Assembly (NCBI RefSeq): GCF_900107275.1
Contig: NZ_FNPI01000015.1
Coordinates: forward strand, 62,001-126,000
DNA: 64,000 nt
Reading direction: 5' to 3'
Origin: Evansella caseinilytica
GTDB taxonomy: Bacteria; Bacillota; Bacilli; Bacillales; Salisediminibacteriaceae
The translations under genes and the position numbers were made by a program. This document shows positions 33,452-44,400 of this stretch, one piece after another. The notes beneath the pieces are model-generated. The model was not told the DNA's origin. It did no database searches and saw nothing but the letters and a program-made list of their open reading frames with translations. Within the stretch, counting starts at the first letter, position 1. Every line of letters starts with the position of its first letter.

Positions 33452-33536
33452 TAATTGTTAACCGGTAAACAATTTTAATTATACATTCGATTAAACGTTA
33501 TTTAAATACGTTTTATTTTAAGTTTACTAGTAAACT
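33452..33536. promoter_or_regulatory. Two candidate MarR operators
   Basis: AATTGTTAACC/GGTAAACAATT (33452-33473, one mismatch) covers the expected transcription start. AGTTTACTAGTAAACT (33521-33536) is a perfect 16-bp palindrome 16 bases before the marR ATG. Both share GTAAAC/GTTTAC half-sites, suggesting autoregulation. Confidence 0.65.
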
Positions 33537-33552
33537 AAAAGGGGGATGTGGC

Positions 33553-34065
33553 ATGGCGGAAATAACAAAACGATTGATACACGAAATGTATATGAAACTG
33601 GTACATTTAAATGAACAGAAGGCGGGCGCGGATCTTCAGGCATTTTTCGCGCAGGCTTCCGCGGAGAAGCTCCCGCTGCTTCCAAAAAACTTGACGAGCA
33701 TCCACGTCATTCACTGTATTGGCAACCATGAACCGATCAATAACACGTCGATTGCTCAAAAAATGAGTTTGTCGAAAGCAAATATAACAAAAATCAGCTC
33801 AAAGCTGCTGAAGGAAGGATTGATTAAACGATTTCAGTTGACGGATAACAAAAAGGAAGTGTTCTTCCGACTGACACCCGCCGGTAAGGAAGTGTTTGCG
33901 CTGCATGAAAAGCTGCATAAGAAAAAAGAGCAGTTGTTCTATCAACTTCTCGATCGTTATACGGAGGCAGAGCAAGCGATCGTGCTGAGGTTTCTCCAGG
34001 AACTGACGGATCAACTAGTGGAGGAATTACCGGAAGCAAGGAGAGAGTGTGACTCCCAGCCTTGA
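33553..34065 (+). CDS. MarR-family transcriptional repressor
   Basis: The product is 170 residues with AAGGGGGATG before the ATG. The winged helix (about 50-115) has NHEPINNTSIAQKMSLSKAN, ITKISSKLLKEGLIKRFQL and NKKEVFFRLTPAGKEVFALH. Long helices at both ends give the dimer interface. It is 94 bases ahead of an efflux gene behind the same promoter. It probably represses both and is released by the pump's substrate or a related phenolic ligand. Confidence 0.88.
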   Translation: MAEITKRLIHEMYMKLVHLNEQKAGADLQAFFAQASAEKLPLLPKNLTSIHVIHCIGNHEPINNTSIAQKMSLSKANITKISSKLLKEGLIKRFQLTDNKKEVFFRLTPAGKEVFALHEKLHKKKEQLFYQLLDRYTEAEQAIVLRFLQELTDQLVEELPEARRECDSQP

Positions 34066-34158
34066 TTGATTTTTCGTTGGGAGACAAGCTTCCCGCAGGA
34101 GCTTCAGCTAGCACAACAATTTTATGTTACCATTTTGCTATAAGGAAGGCGATGAACA

Positions 34159-35346
34159 GTGGAACGTACGAAATCCACTTTTATATTGTATCTCGTTTGT
34201 ATAAGCGCTTTTTTTGCTTCTTTAAATCAGAACATTTACTCACCGATCATCACGTTGGTCAGAGACTCCTTCGATGTTTCGCTGACGCTGGTCAATCTTT
34301 CTGTTTCGTTGTTTATTTTTGTGACGGCAATCCTGCAGATAATTTATGGCTCACTAGTCGATGTTAAAGGCGCCAGATTCGTTCTACTGCCTGGCCTGAT
34401 CTTGACGGTAGCAGCAAGCATCGGCTGTGCGGTCACGACTAATTTTACCTTGTTTATGATTTTTCGGGTGCTGCAGGCGATAGGCACAGCGGCGATTCCT
34501 TTGATCGCAGCGACAACGATTGCTCGATTATTTCAGGGAAATCAACGAGGAAGCGCGATGGGAACCTACCAAATGCTGCTGTCTGTCGCGCCGATCATCG
34601 CACCGGTTCTAGGAGGATTTATCGGTGACCAGTACAGTTATCCAGGGATTTTCTGGTTTTTGGCAGGCGTGGCAGCGATATTGCTGTTAACGAACGTCCT
34701 GTACTTTCCTGCTGATCCGCCGGAAGACACAACGACTGTTCGTATAGGCAAGCTGTTGACCCACTATGTATCTATTTTTCAAAATAAAACCGGGCAGTCG
34801 ATTCTGTCCTTAAGCTTTTTTTTGTTTCTCGTGTACTTCGCCATCATCGTTTATCTGCCGGTTCTGTTGACGGAAAGCTATCAGTTAAGCTTGAAAATCG
34901 TAGGGTTGCTTTATTTACCGATGGCCGTAAGTACAATGGCCGGCAGCATCATTTTTAAATACGTGCAGTCGAAGCTGTCGCTGAAAAAGCTGTTTATTTA
35001 TGGAAACGGGCTGGCAGCCGGCAGCATTGTATTATTCGCAGTGACCAATGCTTATTCTTTGATCGGTCTGTCGATTGCATTGGTTCTTTATGGAGTAACG
35101 ATTGGTCTGATGACGCCGCTGTATGCAACGATGATAACCGATGAATTCGAAAGCAATCGGGGCAGTGCCATGGGGATGTTTAATTTTATCAGATATATTG
35201 GAATGGCGGCTGGGCCGGTTTTTTCCGGGCTTCTGTTGGCGACACTGGATTCTTTCGTTGCGTTTGGATTTTTGGGCGGGCTGTATGCCGTCCTGAGCTT
35301 TTTCCTGTTGTTTCGGATGAACCGGCGAAAAGAAGGATCGGGATAA
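34159..35346 (+). CDS. MFS drug efflux transporter (Bcr/CflA-like)
   Basis: The product is 395 residues from a GTG start (AAGGAAGG upstream). It has twelve hydrophobic segments. Motif A of the DHA1 family appears as [20 protein letters not shown], and motif C-like sequence as [14 protein letters not shown]. The opening [20 protein letters not shown] and [19 protein letters not shown] match the Bcr/CflA/YceL group. It presumably exports a small toxic compound by proton antiport under MarR control. Confidence 0.88.
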   Translation: MERTKSTFILYLVCISAFFASLNQNIYSPIITLVRDSFDVSLTLVNLSVSLFIFVTAILQIIYGSLVDVKGARFVLLPGLILTVAASIGCAVTTNFTLFMIFRVLQAIGTAAIPLIAATTIARLFQGNQRGSAMGTYQMLLSVAPIIAPVLGGFIGDQYSYPGIFWFLAGVAAILLLTNVLYFPADPPEDTTTVRIGKLLTHYVSIFQNKTGQSILSLSFFLFLVYFAIIVYLPVLLTESYQLSLKIVGLLYLPMAVSTMAGSIIFKYVQSKLSLKKLFIYGNGLAAGSIVLFAVTNAYSLIGLSIALVLYGVTIGLMTPLYATMITDEFESNRGSAMGMFNFIRYIGMAAGPVFSGLLLATLDSFVAFGFLGGLYAVLSFFLLFRMNRRKEGSG

Positions 35347-35382
35347 AAGGGGAAAAGTAAATTTTTTTTAGTTTACTTAAAG

Positions 35383-35744
35383 TGTTTGTTCAAAAAGATC
35401 GCTTTTTATCTTTTTGAATAAGCACGAAGCAATGAGCCATTCTTCACTGGGAAGCTGCGAACTGTCTCATTGTGTCATCGCGCGCGATGGCACTTGGATA
35501 TTCGTCGAAGCTATGCTTGCAGAGGAAGAGACAATGGGTGGAGCGGATGTATTCTTTTCTGGCCGGCTGTGAGTGGTTTTCTCAGAGTCAGGATGACGAC
35601 ATTCCGCTGTTACTCACAGGACGTGAGTGGTACTTAAGCGGAATTGGAGGATGGTGACATTCCGCCGTTGCCCATAGGACGTGGGCAGCACTTAGGCAGA
35701 ATTGGGCGCATCGTGCGGAACCATTGCCTTTTTGAACACGCTTT
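35383..35744 (+). repeat. Family A repeat (A6), long copy
   Basis: Head TGTTTGTTCAAAAAGATCG, tail CTTTTTGAACACGCTTTT. It is almost identical to A5 along 360 bases, including GGATGACGACATTCCGCTG and ACGTGAGTGGTACTTAAGCG. It immediately follows the MFS gene. Confidence 0.8.
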
Positions 35745-35747
35745 TAA

Positions 35748-36020
35748 AGCCTTTGTTCCAAAAGATCGTTTTTTTATCTTATTGAAAAAACATGAAGCAC
35801 TGAGTGGAGCCGATGCATTTTTAACCCGGCCAGGAGAGTTTTTCACGGAACCAGGAAGTTGGCATTCCTTGGCATTCCGCCGTTGCCATGGACGTGGGCA
35901 GCACTTAGGCGGAATGGAGTGCATCGAGCGGAACCATTGCCTTTTTATACGAAAATACAGGATTTCCTTATTTTCATTCCTTGTGGTGGCTAAAAAGCCA
36001 TGGGGGTTTTGAACACGCTC
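35748..36020 (+). repeat. Family A repeat (A7), diverged tandem copy
   Basis: It starts CTTTGTTCCAAAAGATCG directly after A6 and ends TTTTGAACACGCTC. The core is shortened (CATTCCGCCGTTGCCATGG, GCACTTAGGCGGAATGG). There is an extra ~60 bases before the right end. Confidence 0.65.
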
Positions 36021-36495
36021 TTAAAATGACAGGGGATTTCTGCGCTCTATTTCAAGCAATGGGATGCGCGGAAATCCCGTTTTTGGTGAAAAGGAAGTTC
36101 GCTTAAAAAAGCAGTAGACATGTATAAGAAAATTAGTTTTTCAGACTATCGACGGAGGAGGATTCAGCCGGAAGCTTGATGGCATGAAAGGATAAATAAC
36201 TTAGTATAAAATGTGTGAATAACAGAAAAAATGCAGAAAAGAATTTGTTCCATAATTAGTGGCAGGGCCGGACGGGCGTGATGGAAGGAAACAAGCGGGA
36301 TGTGTTTGCTTTGTATCATACACCTTGTGGTCTGTCCGGCATATCAAGGGATGAATGTCGGAGCGGATAATTTCGCTTTTTTTACGGGAGAAAAAGGTTG
36401 TTATTTTTAAATGGAATAAAGTCAAAGAATTTGCTTTAAGATGTTTAATATATGCTTAAAAACGCACTGAAATAACGCTGGAGGAGTGGAGAAAA
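36021..36495. other. Intergenic before the ABC exporter
   Basis: There is no supported gene (a leftward 74-codon ORF lacks a ribosome binding site). GGAAATCCC-type short inverted motifs near 36031-36080 and AT-rich DNA near 36400-36460 could hold the promoter, but no clear -35/-10 pair stands out. Confidence 0.3.
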
Positions 36496-37521
36496 ATGGA
36501 TAGTACAAACGATGTCAGAGGAGCTGCCGATCTTGCTATTGAGGCAAAGGGACTTGTCAAGGAATTTGGCAATAATCGTGCAGTGGATGGTGTGGATCTG
36601 GTGGTGCCCAAAGGGACTGTATACGGGTTCCTTGGACCAAATGGTGCCGGTAAAACGACGACGGTACGCATGCTCGCGACCCTGCTTCGTCCGGATGAAG
36701 GCAGCGCAAAAATACTTGGCCATGATCTGGTGAATGAAGCCGAAAAAGTGCGCGGCAAGGTCAGCTTGACTGGTCAGTTCGCCTCGGTGGATGAGGATCT
36801 TACTGGCTTAGAAAATCTGATATTGATCGGCAGGCTGTTAGGCTACTCCAGACGTGCGGCGATGAACAGGGCCAATGAATTGCTGGAGGCTTTTTCTTTG
36901 GAGGATGCGGCAAAACGCCAAGTGAAAAACTATTCCGGCGGCATGCGGCGCAGGCTTGATATTGCTGCCAGCATCGTAGTCACACCGGAATTGCTGTTTC
37001 TTGATGAGCCGACGACCGGGCTGGACCCCCGCAGCCGCAACCAAGTATGGGAGATTGTCAGAGCCTTAGTGGATGGCGGGACAACCGTCTTGCTGACGAC
37101 GCAATATCTGGATGAGGCTGATCAGCTCGCCGACAGAATTGCTGTCATTGATCATGGCCGGCTGATTGCTGAAGGAACGAGCGGTGAATTGAAAGCATCT
37201 GTTGGTTCCGGCACATTCCATGTTCGGTTGCTTGATCCTGAAAAGAGACAGCAGGCAGAACAAATACTTGCTGTGAAACTCCATGTGCCGATTCATCTTT
37301 CCACTGACCAGACGGCGTTGTCCGCCCAGATTTCCGATACAAAGCTGGTGGCGGATGCCCTTGGAGAACTGGCAGATGCGAATATCACAGTGACGGACTT
37401 CTCACTGGGGCAGCCAAGTCTTGATGAGGTTTTTCTTACATTGACCGGCAGGCCGGCGGATGCAGTTGACGGTGGAGCGGGGGAGAACCCAGCAGAAAAA
37501 AATGAGGCGGGGGAGAAGTGA
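36496..37521 (+). CDS. DrrA-type ABC exporter ATPase
   Basis: The product is 341 residues with GGAGGAG before the ATG. Walker A is [10 protein letters not shown], the Q-loop follows in [11 protein letters not shown], the signature is [13 protein letters not shown] and Walker [17 protein letters not shown]. The C-terminal 90 residues are the DUF4162-type extension common to DrrA proteins, ending in an acidic low-complexity tail. Such pairs export anthracyclines or other hydrophobic compounds. It overlaps the permease gene (TGATG). Confidence 0.9.
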   Translation: MDSTNDVRGAADLAIEAKGLVKEFGNNRAVDGVDLVVPKGTVYGFLGPNGAGKTTTVRMLATLLRPDEGSAKILGHDLVNEAEKVRGKVSLTGQFASVDEDLTGLENLILIGRLLGYSRRAAMNRANELLEAFSLEDAAKRQVKNYSGGMRRRLDIAASIVVTPELLFLDEPTTGLDPRSRNQVWEIVRALVDGGTTVLLTTQYLDEADQLADRIAVIDHGRLIAEGTSGELKASVGSGTFHVRLLDPEKRQQAEQILAVKLHVPIHLSTDQTALSAQISDTKLVADALGELADANITVTDFSLGQPSLDEVFLTLTGRPADAVDGGAGENPAEKNEAGEK

Positions 37522-38375
37522 TGATGAATTCGGCGAATCATGCGAAAGCTGCGCAGACACAGTTGAATACAAACGAAAAAATAAAGGATGTACTGGCGGT
37601 TCGGACTCGACCGAAGCGGCCAAACGGCATACGTACTTCTCTTACTTTCGGGTGGAGAGCGCTTCTTAAGATAAAATACGTACCGGAACAACTGTTGGAC
37701 GTTACAGCGTTTCCGATCATGTTCCTGCTGATGTTTACCTATTTGTTCGGAGGGGCGATCGCCGGTTCCACAAGCGACTATTTGCAGTTTCTTCTTCCGG
37801 GGATTCTGGTCATGACCGTCGTGACGATTACGATGTACACTGGTGTGGAATTGAATAACGATATCACAAAAGGAATTTTTGACCGCTTCCGTTCTTTGCC
37901 GATCTGGCGTCCTTCTGTCCTTGTCGGGATGCTGCTCGTTGATGCCGTCCGGTATACGGTGGCGTCAATCATTATGATCACGCTGGGCCTCATTATGGGC
38001 TTCCGCCCGGATGGGGGCGCCCTTGGCGTAATCGGGGCAGTGGGGCTGCTCATTTTGTTTTCGTTCAGCTTGTCTTGGATATGGACGACGCTCGGCTTGA
38101 CGCTGCGTTCGGAAAAATCGCTGATGGGTGTCAGTATGCTAGTGCTTTTTCCTTTAACTTTTGTCAGTAATGTTTATGTCGATCCGGAAACATTGCCGTC
38201 ATGGCTGCAAGCTTTTGTGGAAGTCAATCCAATCTCTATTCTTGTAACCGCCATTCGCGGTTTAATGCATGGGACTGGGACGATTGAACAGGTGGGCTGG
38301 GTGTTCTTGGCATCTGCAATTATTACAGTAATATTTGCCCCGTTGACGATGTATATATACCGGAATAAAAAATAA
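37521..38375 (+). CDS. DrrB-type ABC-2 permease
   Basis: The product is 284 residues. The N-terminal ~60 residues are soluble and basic; six hydrophobic segments follow. The ABC-2 family motif is seen in LPGILVMTVVTITMYTGVEL and NDITKGIFDRFRSLPIWRPS, plus the LTFVSNVYVDPETLPSWLQA loop. It partners with the ATPase upstream. The substrate is unknown. Confidence 0.9.
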   Translation: MMNSANHAKAAQTQLNTNEKIKDVLAVRTRPKRPNGIRTSLTFGWRALLKIKYVPEQLLDVTAFPIMFLLMFTYLFGGAIAGSTSDYLQFLLPGILVMTVVTITMYTGVELNNDITKGIFDRFRSLPIWRPSVLVGMLLVDAVRYTVASIIMITLGLIMGFRPDGGALGVIGAVGLLILFSFSLSWIWTTLGLTLRSEKSLMGVSMLVLFPLTFVSNVYVDPETLPSWLQAFVEVNPISILVTAIRGLMHGTGTIEQVGWVFLASAIITVIFAPLTMYIYRNKK

Positions 38376-38378
38376 TAG

Positions 38379-38488
38379 AGGATGTTTAAAAAGTACGGGA
38401 AACAGAGCTGGAGAATCTCATCGTTCCGTTGCTCCTCCGCTGCTCATGGCTACCGCGCTTGACCTTCTTGTCTTATTAAACAAACACT
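38379..38488 (+). repeat. Family C repeat (C2), shortened
   Basis: AGGATGTTTAAAAAGTACGGGAAACAG, then CTCATCGTTCCGTTGCTCC and CTGCTCATGGCTACCGCGC. The right end is TATTAAACAAACACT. It lies 4 bases after the DrrB stop. Confidence 0.7.
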
Positions 38489-38515
38489 AATATGTGTGTG
38501 TTTAACCTCAAAGCG

Positions 38516-38555
38516 AAAGCTTCTTCTAAGATGACCGTCTTCGGAGAAGCTTTTT
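38516..38555 (+). terminator. Terminator after DrrAB
   Basis: AAAGCTTCTTC pairs with GGAGAAGCTTT across a 17-base region that can itself pair (AAGATGACCGTCTT). TTTTT follows. Confidence 0.7.
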
Positions 38556-39016
38556 GGCGCTGGCTATTGGTTGCCTGTGGCAGAGAACTTCAAGATGATG
38601 AAAGTTCACAAAATTGTGCGGGACATGGGGCATTAAATTTTTATTAAATTTTCCAGTTGTTCATGATCAGTTCATAATCTCATGTTATTCTTTACTTACG
38701 GAAAGTTGTTTAAAGCGGAGTGTTTTTCTTGTCTTGTAATTGGACCATACTAACTAATAGCAGCACTGCATTAAGTCTGGAAATTTTTGTGACTATGAAG
38801 GGCGATGAGAGAGGGATAAGGACAGCAGCGCCATATCTTGCGGTTATTCCAAGTTGTTTTAGTCAGACGAAACAATCCAAAGAACGGAAGATAATGATCA
38901 ATTTTCTGAAATAACCAAAAAAATGATGGAGCGTTGAGGTAAAATTACGATATAATGTAAAAAAATACATGATGCCGGTTAAAGCTTTTTACTCCAGACG
39001 AAGGAGAGGGACGGGA
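38556..39016. other. Intergenic, no supported gene
   Basis: Near 38610 there is one half of the palindrome seen at 16571 (TTCACAAAATTGTGCGGGAC). A 64-codon ORF at 38720-38914 lacks a convincing ribosome binding site. AT-rich DNA at 38930-38970 (TTACGATATAATG) could carry the promoter of the two-component operon. Confidence 0.35.
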
Positions 39017-39127
39017 ATGGGTAAACAATTGTTGAAGAAGAAGTGGTCGATAATCGAACTTGTCAACAAGCTGCAAAAACAGGGGGTCCAAGCGGAAGTA
39101 TGCAAACGGGTCAGTACAAGCCAATAG
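39017..39127 (+). CDS. Small basic ORF before the response regulator
   Basis: The ORF is 36 codons (MGKQLLKKKWSIIELVNKLQ..., ending VSTSQ) with AAGGAGAGG 7 bases before the ATG. It ends 28 bases before the response regulator start. The strong ribosome binding site argues for translation. It may be a leader peptide or an Spo0E-sized regulator, but I recognise no motif. Confidence 0.45.
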   Translation: MGKQLLKKKWSIIELVNKLQKQGVQAEVCKRVSTSQ

Positions 39128-39155
39128 AAATGGAGCAGAGTGGGAGGCAAATTCT

Positions 39156-39851
39156 TTGAGTAAGCAATTGAAAATTTTAATCATCGAAGACGACCCGAAT
39201 ATTGCCGATTTGCTGCAGCTGTACCTTGAAAAGGAAGGCTATTCCGTTGTTATTGCATATGACGGAGACGAAGGACTGACCCGCTACTATGATGAGACCC
39301 CCGACTTTATCATCCTGGATATTATGCTGCCTGAAACGGACGGATGGGAGGTATGCAGACAAATCCGGATCGACCGTCAAGTTCCAATTATCATGCTGAC
39401 CGGAAGAGGAGAAAGTTATGATAAGATTAAGGGGCTGGAGCTCGGAGCCGATGATTACGTCGTCAAGCCGTTTGATCCTAAGGAAGTTATTGCCAGGATC
39501 AAAGCTGTGTTAAGGCGGACAAGCTCTCACCTTGTTGCGAAGCAGACCGTGGAATTGCCGGAGCTCATGATCAATATTAATGAATATAAAATTTTTCGCA
39601 ACGGCAAGGAGATAACGCTTCCGCCAAAGGAGCTCGAGCTTTTGTATTTTCTTGCCACGCAGCCGAACCAGGTTTTTACGCGTCAACAGTTGATTGAACA
39701 TATATGGGGATATGATTACGACGGGGACAACCGGACGGTGGACGTTCATGTCAAGCGGATCAGGGAAAAAATTGACGACGGTTCCCCGTACTGGACATTG
39801 CGAACGATTCGTGGAGTCGGCTACAAGTTCGAGGTGAATTCCGTTGTTTAA
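39156..39851 (+). CDS. OmpR-family response regulator
   Basis: The product is 231 residues from a TTG start, 8 bases after GGGAGG. The receiver has IIEDDPNIADLL, the Asp in FIILDIMLPETDG and the Lys in DDYVVKPFDP. The winged-helix domain has LPPKELELLYFLATQPNQVF, RQQLIEHIWGYDYDGDNRTV and VHVKRIREKI. The closest general type is the PhoP/YycF group. It overlaps the kinase gene by 8 bases and precedes an RND pump, a plausible target. Confidence 0.9.
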   Translation: MSKQLKILIIEDDPNIADLLQLYLEKEGYSVVIAYDGDEGLTRYYDETPDFIILDIMLPETDGWEVCRQIRIDRQVPIIMLTGRGESYDKIKGLELGADDYVVKPFDPKEVIARIKAVLRRTSSHLVAKQTVELPELMININEYKIFRNGKEITLPPKELELLYFLATQPNQVFTRQQLIEHIWGYDYDGDNRTVDVHVKRIREKIDDGSPYWTLRTIRGVGYKFEVNSVV

Positions 39852-41265
39852 GCGCAGGGGAATGTTTTTTAAACTATTTACTATCTATATATTCATTCTG
39901 TTTATCACCTTTTTTTTTATTGGCCTTGTGGTGAATGTCCTGTTACAGAACGAAATCATTAACCGCTATCATTATACATTCGAGCATCAACGTGAGAAGT
40001 TGATTTATTTTTTTGACCAGGCAAAGGAAGAAAACTGGGACGACAACATCATGTCGTCAGCCATGGACTTAAATATGAATCAAGAAGACAGAATGATCTT
40101 TTTGTTTGATTCCGCCGGAAACATTAAGTTCAATGCCGAAAAGGAATTTGACAAGTTTTCCATTGACATGAATGTAGTCAATGCAGCATTGAACGGTAAC
40201 AAGTTCGCAGGCAGATTAGATAAAAACAACCACGTTATTTATATAATGGCTTCTCCGGTTAAAATTGCTACGGAGGAGAATCCGGATCATACAATGGTGA
40301 TGATTTTTGAAGGCTTCGGAAGTGAAGCGAAGGATTACCGTTTTATCATTAATATGACGATGTATACCGCTATCAGTATTGCCGCCGTTATCATTTTCTT
40401 TGTCTCCCGGAAAATCACTTCACCGCTGCGAGAAATGAACCACAGCGCCCTCCAATTTGCCAAAGGTGATTTTTCTCATCGGGTACGTGTAAAAACGAAG
40501 GATGAAATCGGGCAATTGGGAGAGACGTTTAATTATATGGCGAAAGAGCTTGGCGGCATTGATCAGATGAGGAAAGACTTTGTGGCTAATGTTTCCCACG
40601 ATTTGAGGTCGCCGTTGACGTCCATTAAAGGATTCCTTGGTGCATTTATGGATGGTACGATTCCGAAAGAGCAATATCGTAAATATTTTGCGATTATGAA
40701 GAACGAAACGGAGCGGCTGATGAAGCTTGTTAATGACTTATTGGACATGGCAAGGCTGGAAGCGGGGCAGATGGAACTCAATTGTGTTCCATATAACCTT
40801 TCGGAGCAAATTCGGTTGGTAATTGCAAAAATGGAGCCGGTGTTTTCAGGACATCAAATTGAAATTGAGGTTTTGGGAGAAGAGGAAGACGTATATGTCC
40901 TGGCAGACCCGCACAGAATCGACCAAGTGCTGATTAATCTGCTGCAAAATGCTGTTCATTTCTCCAAGAAGCAAAGCCGCGTTAAAGTGATCATTGAGCG
41001 AAAAGACAACCAGGCCAATATCAGCATACGTGATCACGGTCTTGGGATAAGTGAAAATGACATGAAATATATTTGGGAAAGATTTTATAAAAAGGAAAAA
41101 GCCCGTTCGAATAAAGGTGGTACCGGCATCGGCCTTTCAATTGTAAAGCATATTATTGATTTGCATCAAGCTTCCATTTATGTTGAGAGCACAGTCAATG
41201 AAGGTACTGTCTTTACGTTTACTTTACCGCTTGCCGAAGCTGCGGATCAGGAAAATGTGGATTAA
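39844..41265 (+). CDS. HAMP-containing sensor histidine kinase
   Basis: The product is 473 residues from a TTG (GAGGTG upstream). TM1 at about 10-32, an extracellular sensor of ~140 residues, and TM2 at about 172-192. The HAMP domain (RKITSPLREMNHSALQFAKG) is followed by HisKA with VANVSHDLRSPLTSIKG, and HATPase_c with LINLLQNAVHFS, DHGLGI and GGTGIGLSIVKHII. It likely pairs with the overlapping OmpR-type regulator. The signal is unknown, but envelope stress would fit the downstream pump. Confidence 0.9.
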   Translation: MFKRRGMFFKLFTIYIFILFITFFFIGLVVNVLLQNEIINRYHYTFEHQREKLIYFFDQAKEENWDDNIMSSAMDLNMNQEDRMIFLFDSAGNIKFNAEKEFDKFSIDMNVVNAALNGNKFAGRLDKNNHVIYIMASPVKIATEENPDHTMVMIFEGFGSEAKDYRFIINMTMYTAISIAAVIIFFVSRKITSPLREMNHSALQFAKGDFSHRVRVKTKDEIGQLGETFNYMAKELGGIDQMRKDFVANVSHDLRSPLTSIKGFLGAFMDGTIPKEQYRKYFAIMKNETERLMKLVNDLLDMARLEAGQMELNCVPYNLSEQIRLVIAKMEPVFSGHQIEIEVLGEEEDVYVLADPHRIDQVLINLLQNAVHFSKKQSRVKVIIERKDNQANISIRDHGLGISENDMKYIWERFYKKEKARSNKGGTGIGLSIVKHIIDLHQASIYVESTVNEGTVFTFTLPLAEAADQENVD

Positions 41266-41302
41266 CCGGACGGATCAATGCGGCAGCTCACCTGCTTATA
41301 CA

Positions 41303-41346
41303 ATGGTCGTCTCAACAGGCTATCCCGCCTTTGAGACACCTTTTTC
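41303..41346 (+). terminator. Hairpin resembling the family B end (B5)
   Basis: GGTCGTCTCAACAGGC/GCCTTTGAGACACC stem followed by TTTTTC. It resembles the terminal hairpin of family B without its core and probably terminates the two-component operon. Confidence 0.55.
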
Positions 41347-41498
41347 TATTTACAGGAATGGCAACCGCTGTTCATTCTATGTTCATATTCGCATGGTATT
41401 GTTATATTAAGTGATTATACTATTAATTAACTTAACGAGTATGCTCGAAAGTGATTAAAAATTCTTGAAATGACTGCAAAGAACAAGGGGGATCATGT

Positions 41499-44400
41499 GT
41501 GAACGTCACGAGGTTTTCAATAAAACGACCTGTTTTTACGATTGTAACGATGATTTTATTTTTGCTGTTGGGGACAATTTCTCTGACAAACATTCCTTTG
41601 AAATTAATGCCGGATATTAATCCGCCGATCGGCGCTGTAGTAACAAACTACCCTAACGCCGGTCCGGATGAGGTGCTGGACAAGGTTTCCAAGCCTTTGG
41701 AGAGCAGCCTGGCAACCGTACCGGGATTGAATAACATCAGTTCTGTTTCCATGGAAGGGGCGTCGATGACGATCCTCGAATTTTCATGGTCATCGAATAT
41801 CGATGAGGTGGAGAACGACATCATCAGCAGAATGAATCAGGCAGCGTTGCCGTCCGAAGCAGGCTCACCGAGATTCCTGAAGTTTGATCCGTCGCAAATG
41901 CCGATTATCCAGCTTTCCCTGTCGGCAGATGACGAGGAAACCCTCAGCGAGTTGGCGGAAGAATTAAAGCTGGAGTTATCCAAAGTGAACGGAGTTGCCT
42001 CCGTGGATATCACCGGCCAAACTGTTGATGAAATCGTCATTGAGCTGGATCAGGAGGCCATGGAGGATTACGGTCTGGATCAAACAGATGTAGTCACAGC
42101 CATACAGGCGCATCATGTGACATCTCCGGGCGGGATTGTGCAAAGCGACGACCTGCAGTATACAACACGTGTTTTGTTTGAACTAACCAGCTTGAAGGAC
42201 ATCAGAAATATCGTGTTGACGATAGATCCGCTAACGGGCGATGAAGTCACAGTGGCGGATGTTGCTGATGTGTCACTGCTGCCTGAAAATGCGTCCGCGA
42301 TTACGAGAACGAATCAGGAACCTGCCATCATGATGAATGTACAGCAGCAGTCCGATACGAATTTAGTGCAGGTAGCGACAGCGTTCAGTGAGCGTCTCGA
42401 GCAGCTTCTGGATGAGAGTAAATACAGCGATATTGAAGCGGCAGTTCTCTTTAATCAGGGAGATTATGTGCAGGAGGCTATTTCCAATGTTTCGCTGGCA
42501 CTCATTGTCGGCGGATTGTTTGCCATTCTTGTACTGTTCGCGTTTTTAAGAAGCGTAAAAACACCATTTATTATCGGAATTGCCATTCCATTTTCCGTCA
42601 TTGTCACGTTCGTGCTGCTGTTCTTTACGAATTTGTCCTTAAATATTATGACTTTAGGCGGTCTGGCTCTCGGAATCGGGATGCTTGTCGACAATTCCAT
42701 CGTTGTTATTGAAAATATTTATCGTCATCTGTCGATGAGAAAGGATCCGAAGAGCGCTGCGTTTGACGGAACGAAGGAAGTCGGCGGGGCGATTACTGCT
42801 TCCACGCTGACGACGATTTCCGTTTTCCTGCCGGTTGTTTTCATCTCCGGTATCGTCGGGGACATCTTTATGGAGTTCGCGCTGACGGTCTCCTTCAGTT
42901 TATTGGCATCCCTTGTTGTTGCCTTGACGGTTGTTCCGATGATGGCCAGCCGGATTTTAAAAACCCCGAAAGAAAATATCGAGGAGAAACGCCGTCAAAG
43001 TAAATTTATCCGCTTTGTCAGTAAAACGATCAAATGGTCGCTAAAGCATCGGGTAAGTGTTATCGGAATAACTGTTTTGCTTTTAATCGGCGGTTTTGTC
43101 GGCATCTCTCAAGTAGGAACGGAGTTTATTCCGGCAACGGATGAAGGGTACTTCCAGATCAATGTGGAAATGGAACGGGGAACTCCGCTGGAGGATACAC
43201 TGGCTGTTGTTGAAGACATTGAAGAAGTGCTTGATGATGAACAAACGATTTTGCACTATATGAGCACCGTCGGCTCCAGCGGGACGCAGGGGTCGGTGTT
43301 TGGAGAAACGGGCTCTCACGAAGCATCGATTTTTGTCACGATGGTATCGTTGAACGAGCGCAATCAATCCACGATTGAATTTGCAGATTCGATCCGCAAG
43401 AAAGTTGAGCGGGCTGCCGGAGATGCGGAAGTGTCCATGGAGCAGCAGGCAATGATGAGCGGAGCGCCGAATACCATCACCTTTAATGTAACTGACAGCG
43501 ATCCTGCCAGACTGGAGGAAGTCGTTGATCAAATTGCGGAAGAATTCGAAGAAATGTCGGAGTTTAACGAAGTAACGAATGATTTAACGGAGACGGTTAC
43601 GGAAATTCAGTTTTTAATCGATGAGGAGGCGGCCAGAGAGCATGGCTTTGCTCCAGCGCAAATTGCGCAGATGCTGAACCAAAAAATGAACGGTGCTTTG
43701 GCCACGCAAATTGTTACAGACGACAATGATATCTATGAAGTGTATGTGCGTTATGATGACAAATTCACAAATACGGTTGAAGCCGTAGAAAATTTATTGT
43801 TCAAGGGACAAACAGGAGAATATGTAGCACTTGGGGAAATGGTCGATGTTGTTGAAGGGGAAGGCCCGGTAACGATTAACCGCATCAATCAGGAATCCGC
43901 CGTGCAGTTTACCCTTCAGTACGGTAATCAATACGGGTTAGGAGAAATGTCTGAGCTGGTGCAGTCAACGATCGACGATTTAGACATCCCTGAGGAAACA
44001 TCCGTCACTTACACCGGAGACCAGGAATTGATGAGCGACGCAATGAATGATTTGATGCTTGCCCTGCTACTGGCGCTTGTGTTCGTCTATTTAGTGCTTG
44101 CAGCGCAGTTTGAATCGTTTAAATACCCGTTTGTCATCATGTTTTCCGTGCCGCTGGTAGCCATTGGAGTTGCGTTGGCGTTAACGGTAACATGGACACC
44201 GATCAGCGTAATGGCATTCATCGGCTTGATCGTTCTGGCTGGTATTGTTGTCAACAACGCCATCGTGCTCGTTGACTATATTAATAAAATGAAAGCAGCG
44301 GGAATGAGAAGCTACGATGCGATTGTAGAGGGGGTAAAAGACCGCACACGCCCGATTCTGATGACTTCGGTAACAACGATTTTAGGGCTTGTTCCGCTTG

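Noticed and set aside
35472-36012. ORFs inside repeats A6 and A7
   Set aside because: Same reason as above; they match the repeat, not a gene.
38720-38914. 64-codon ORF before the OmpR-type regulator
   Set aside because: Composition and start context are poor; it overlaps the likely promoter region.
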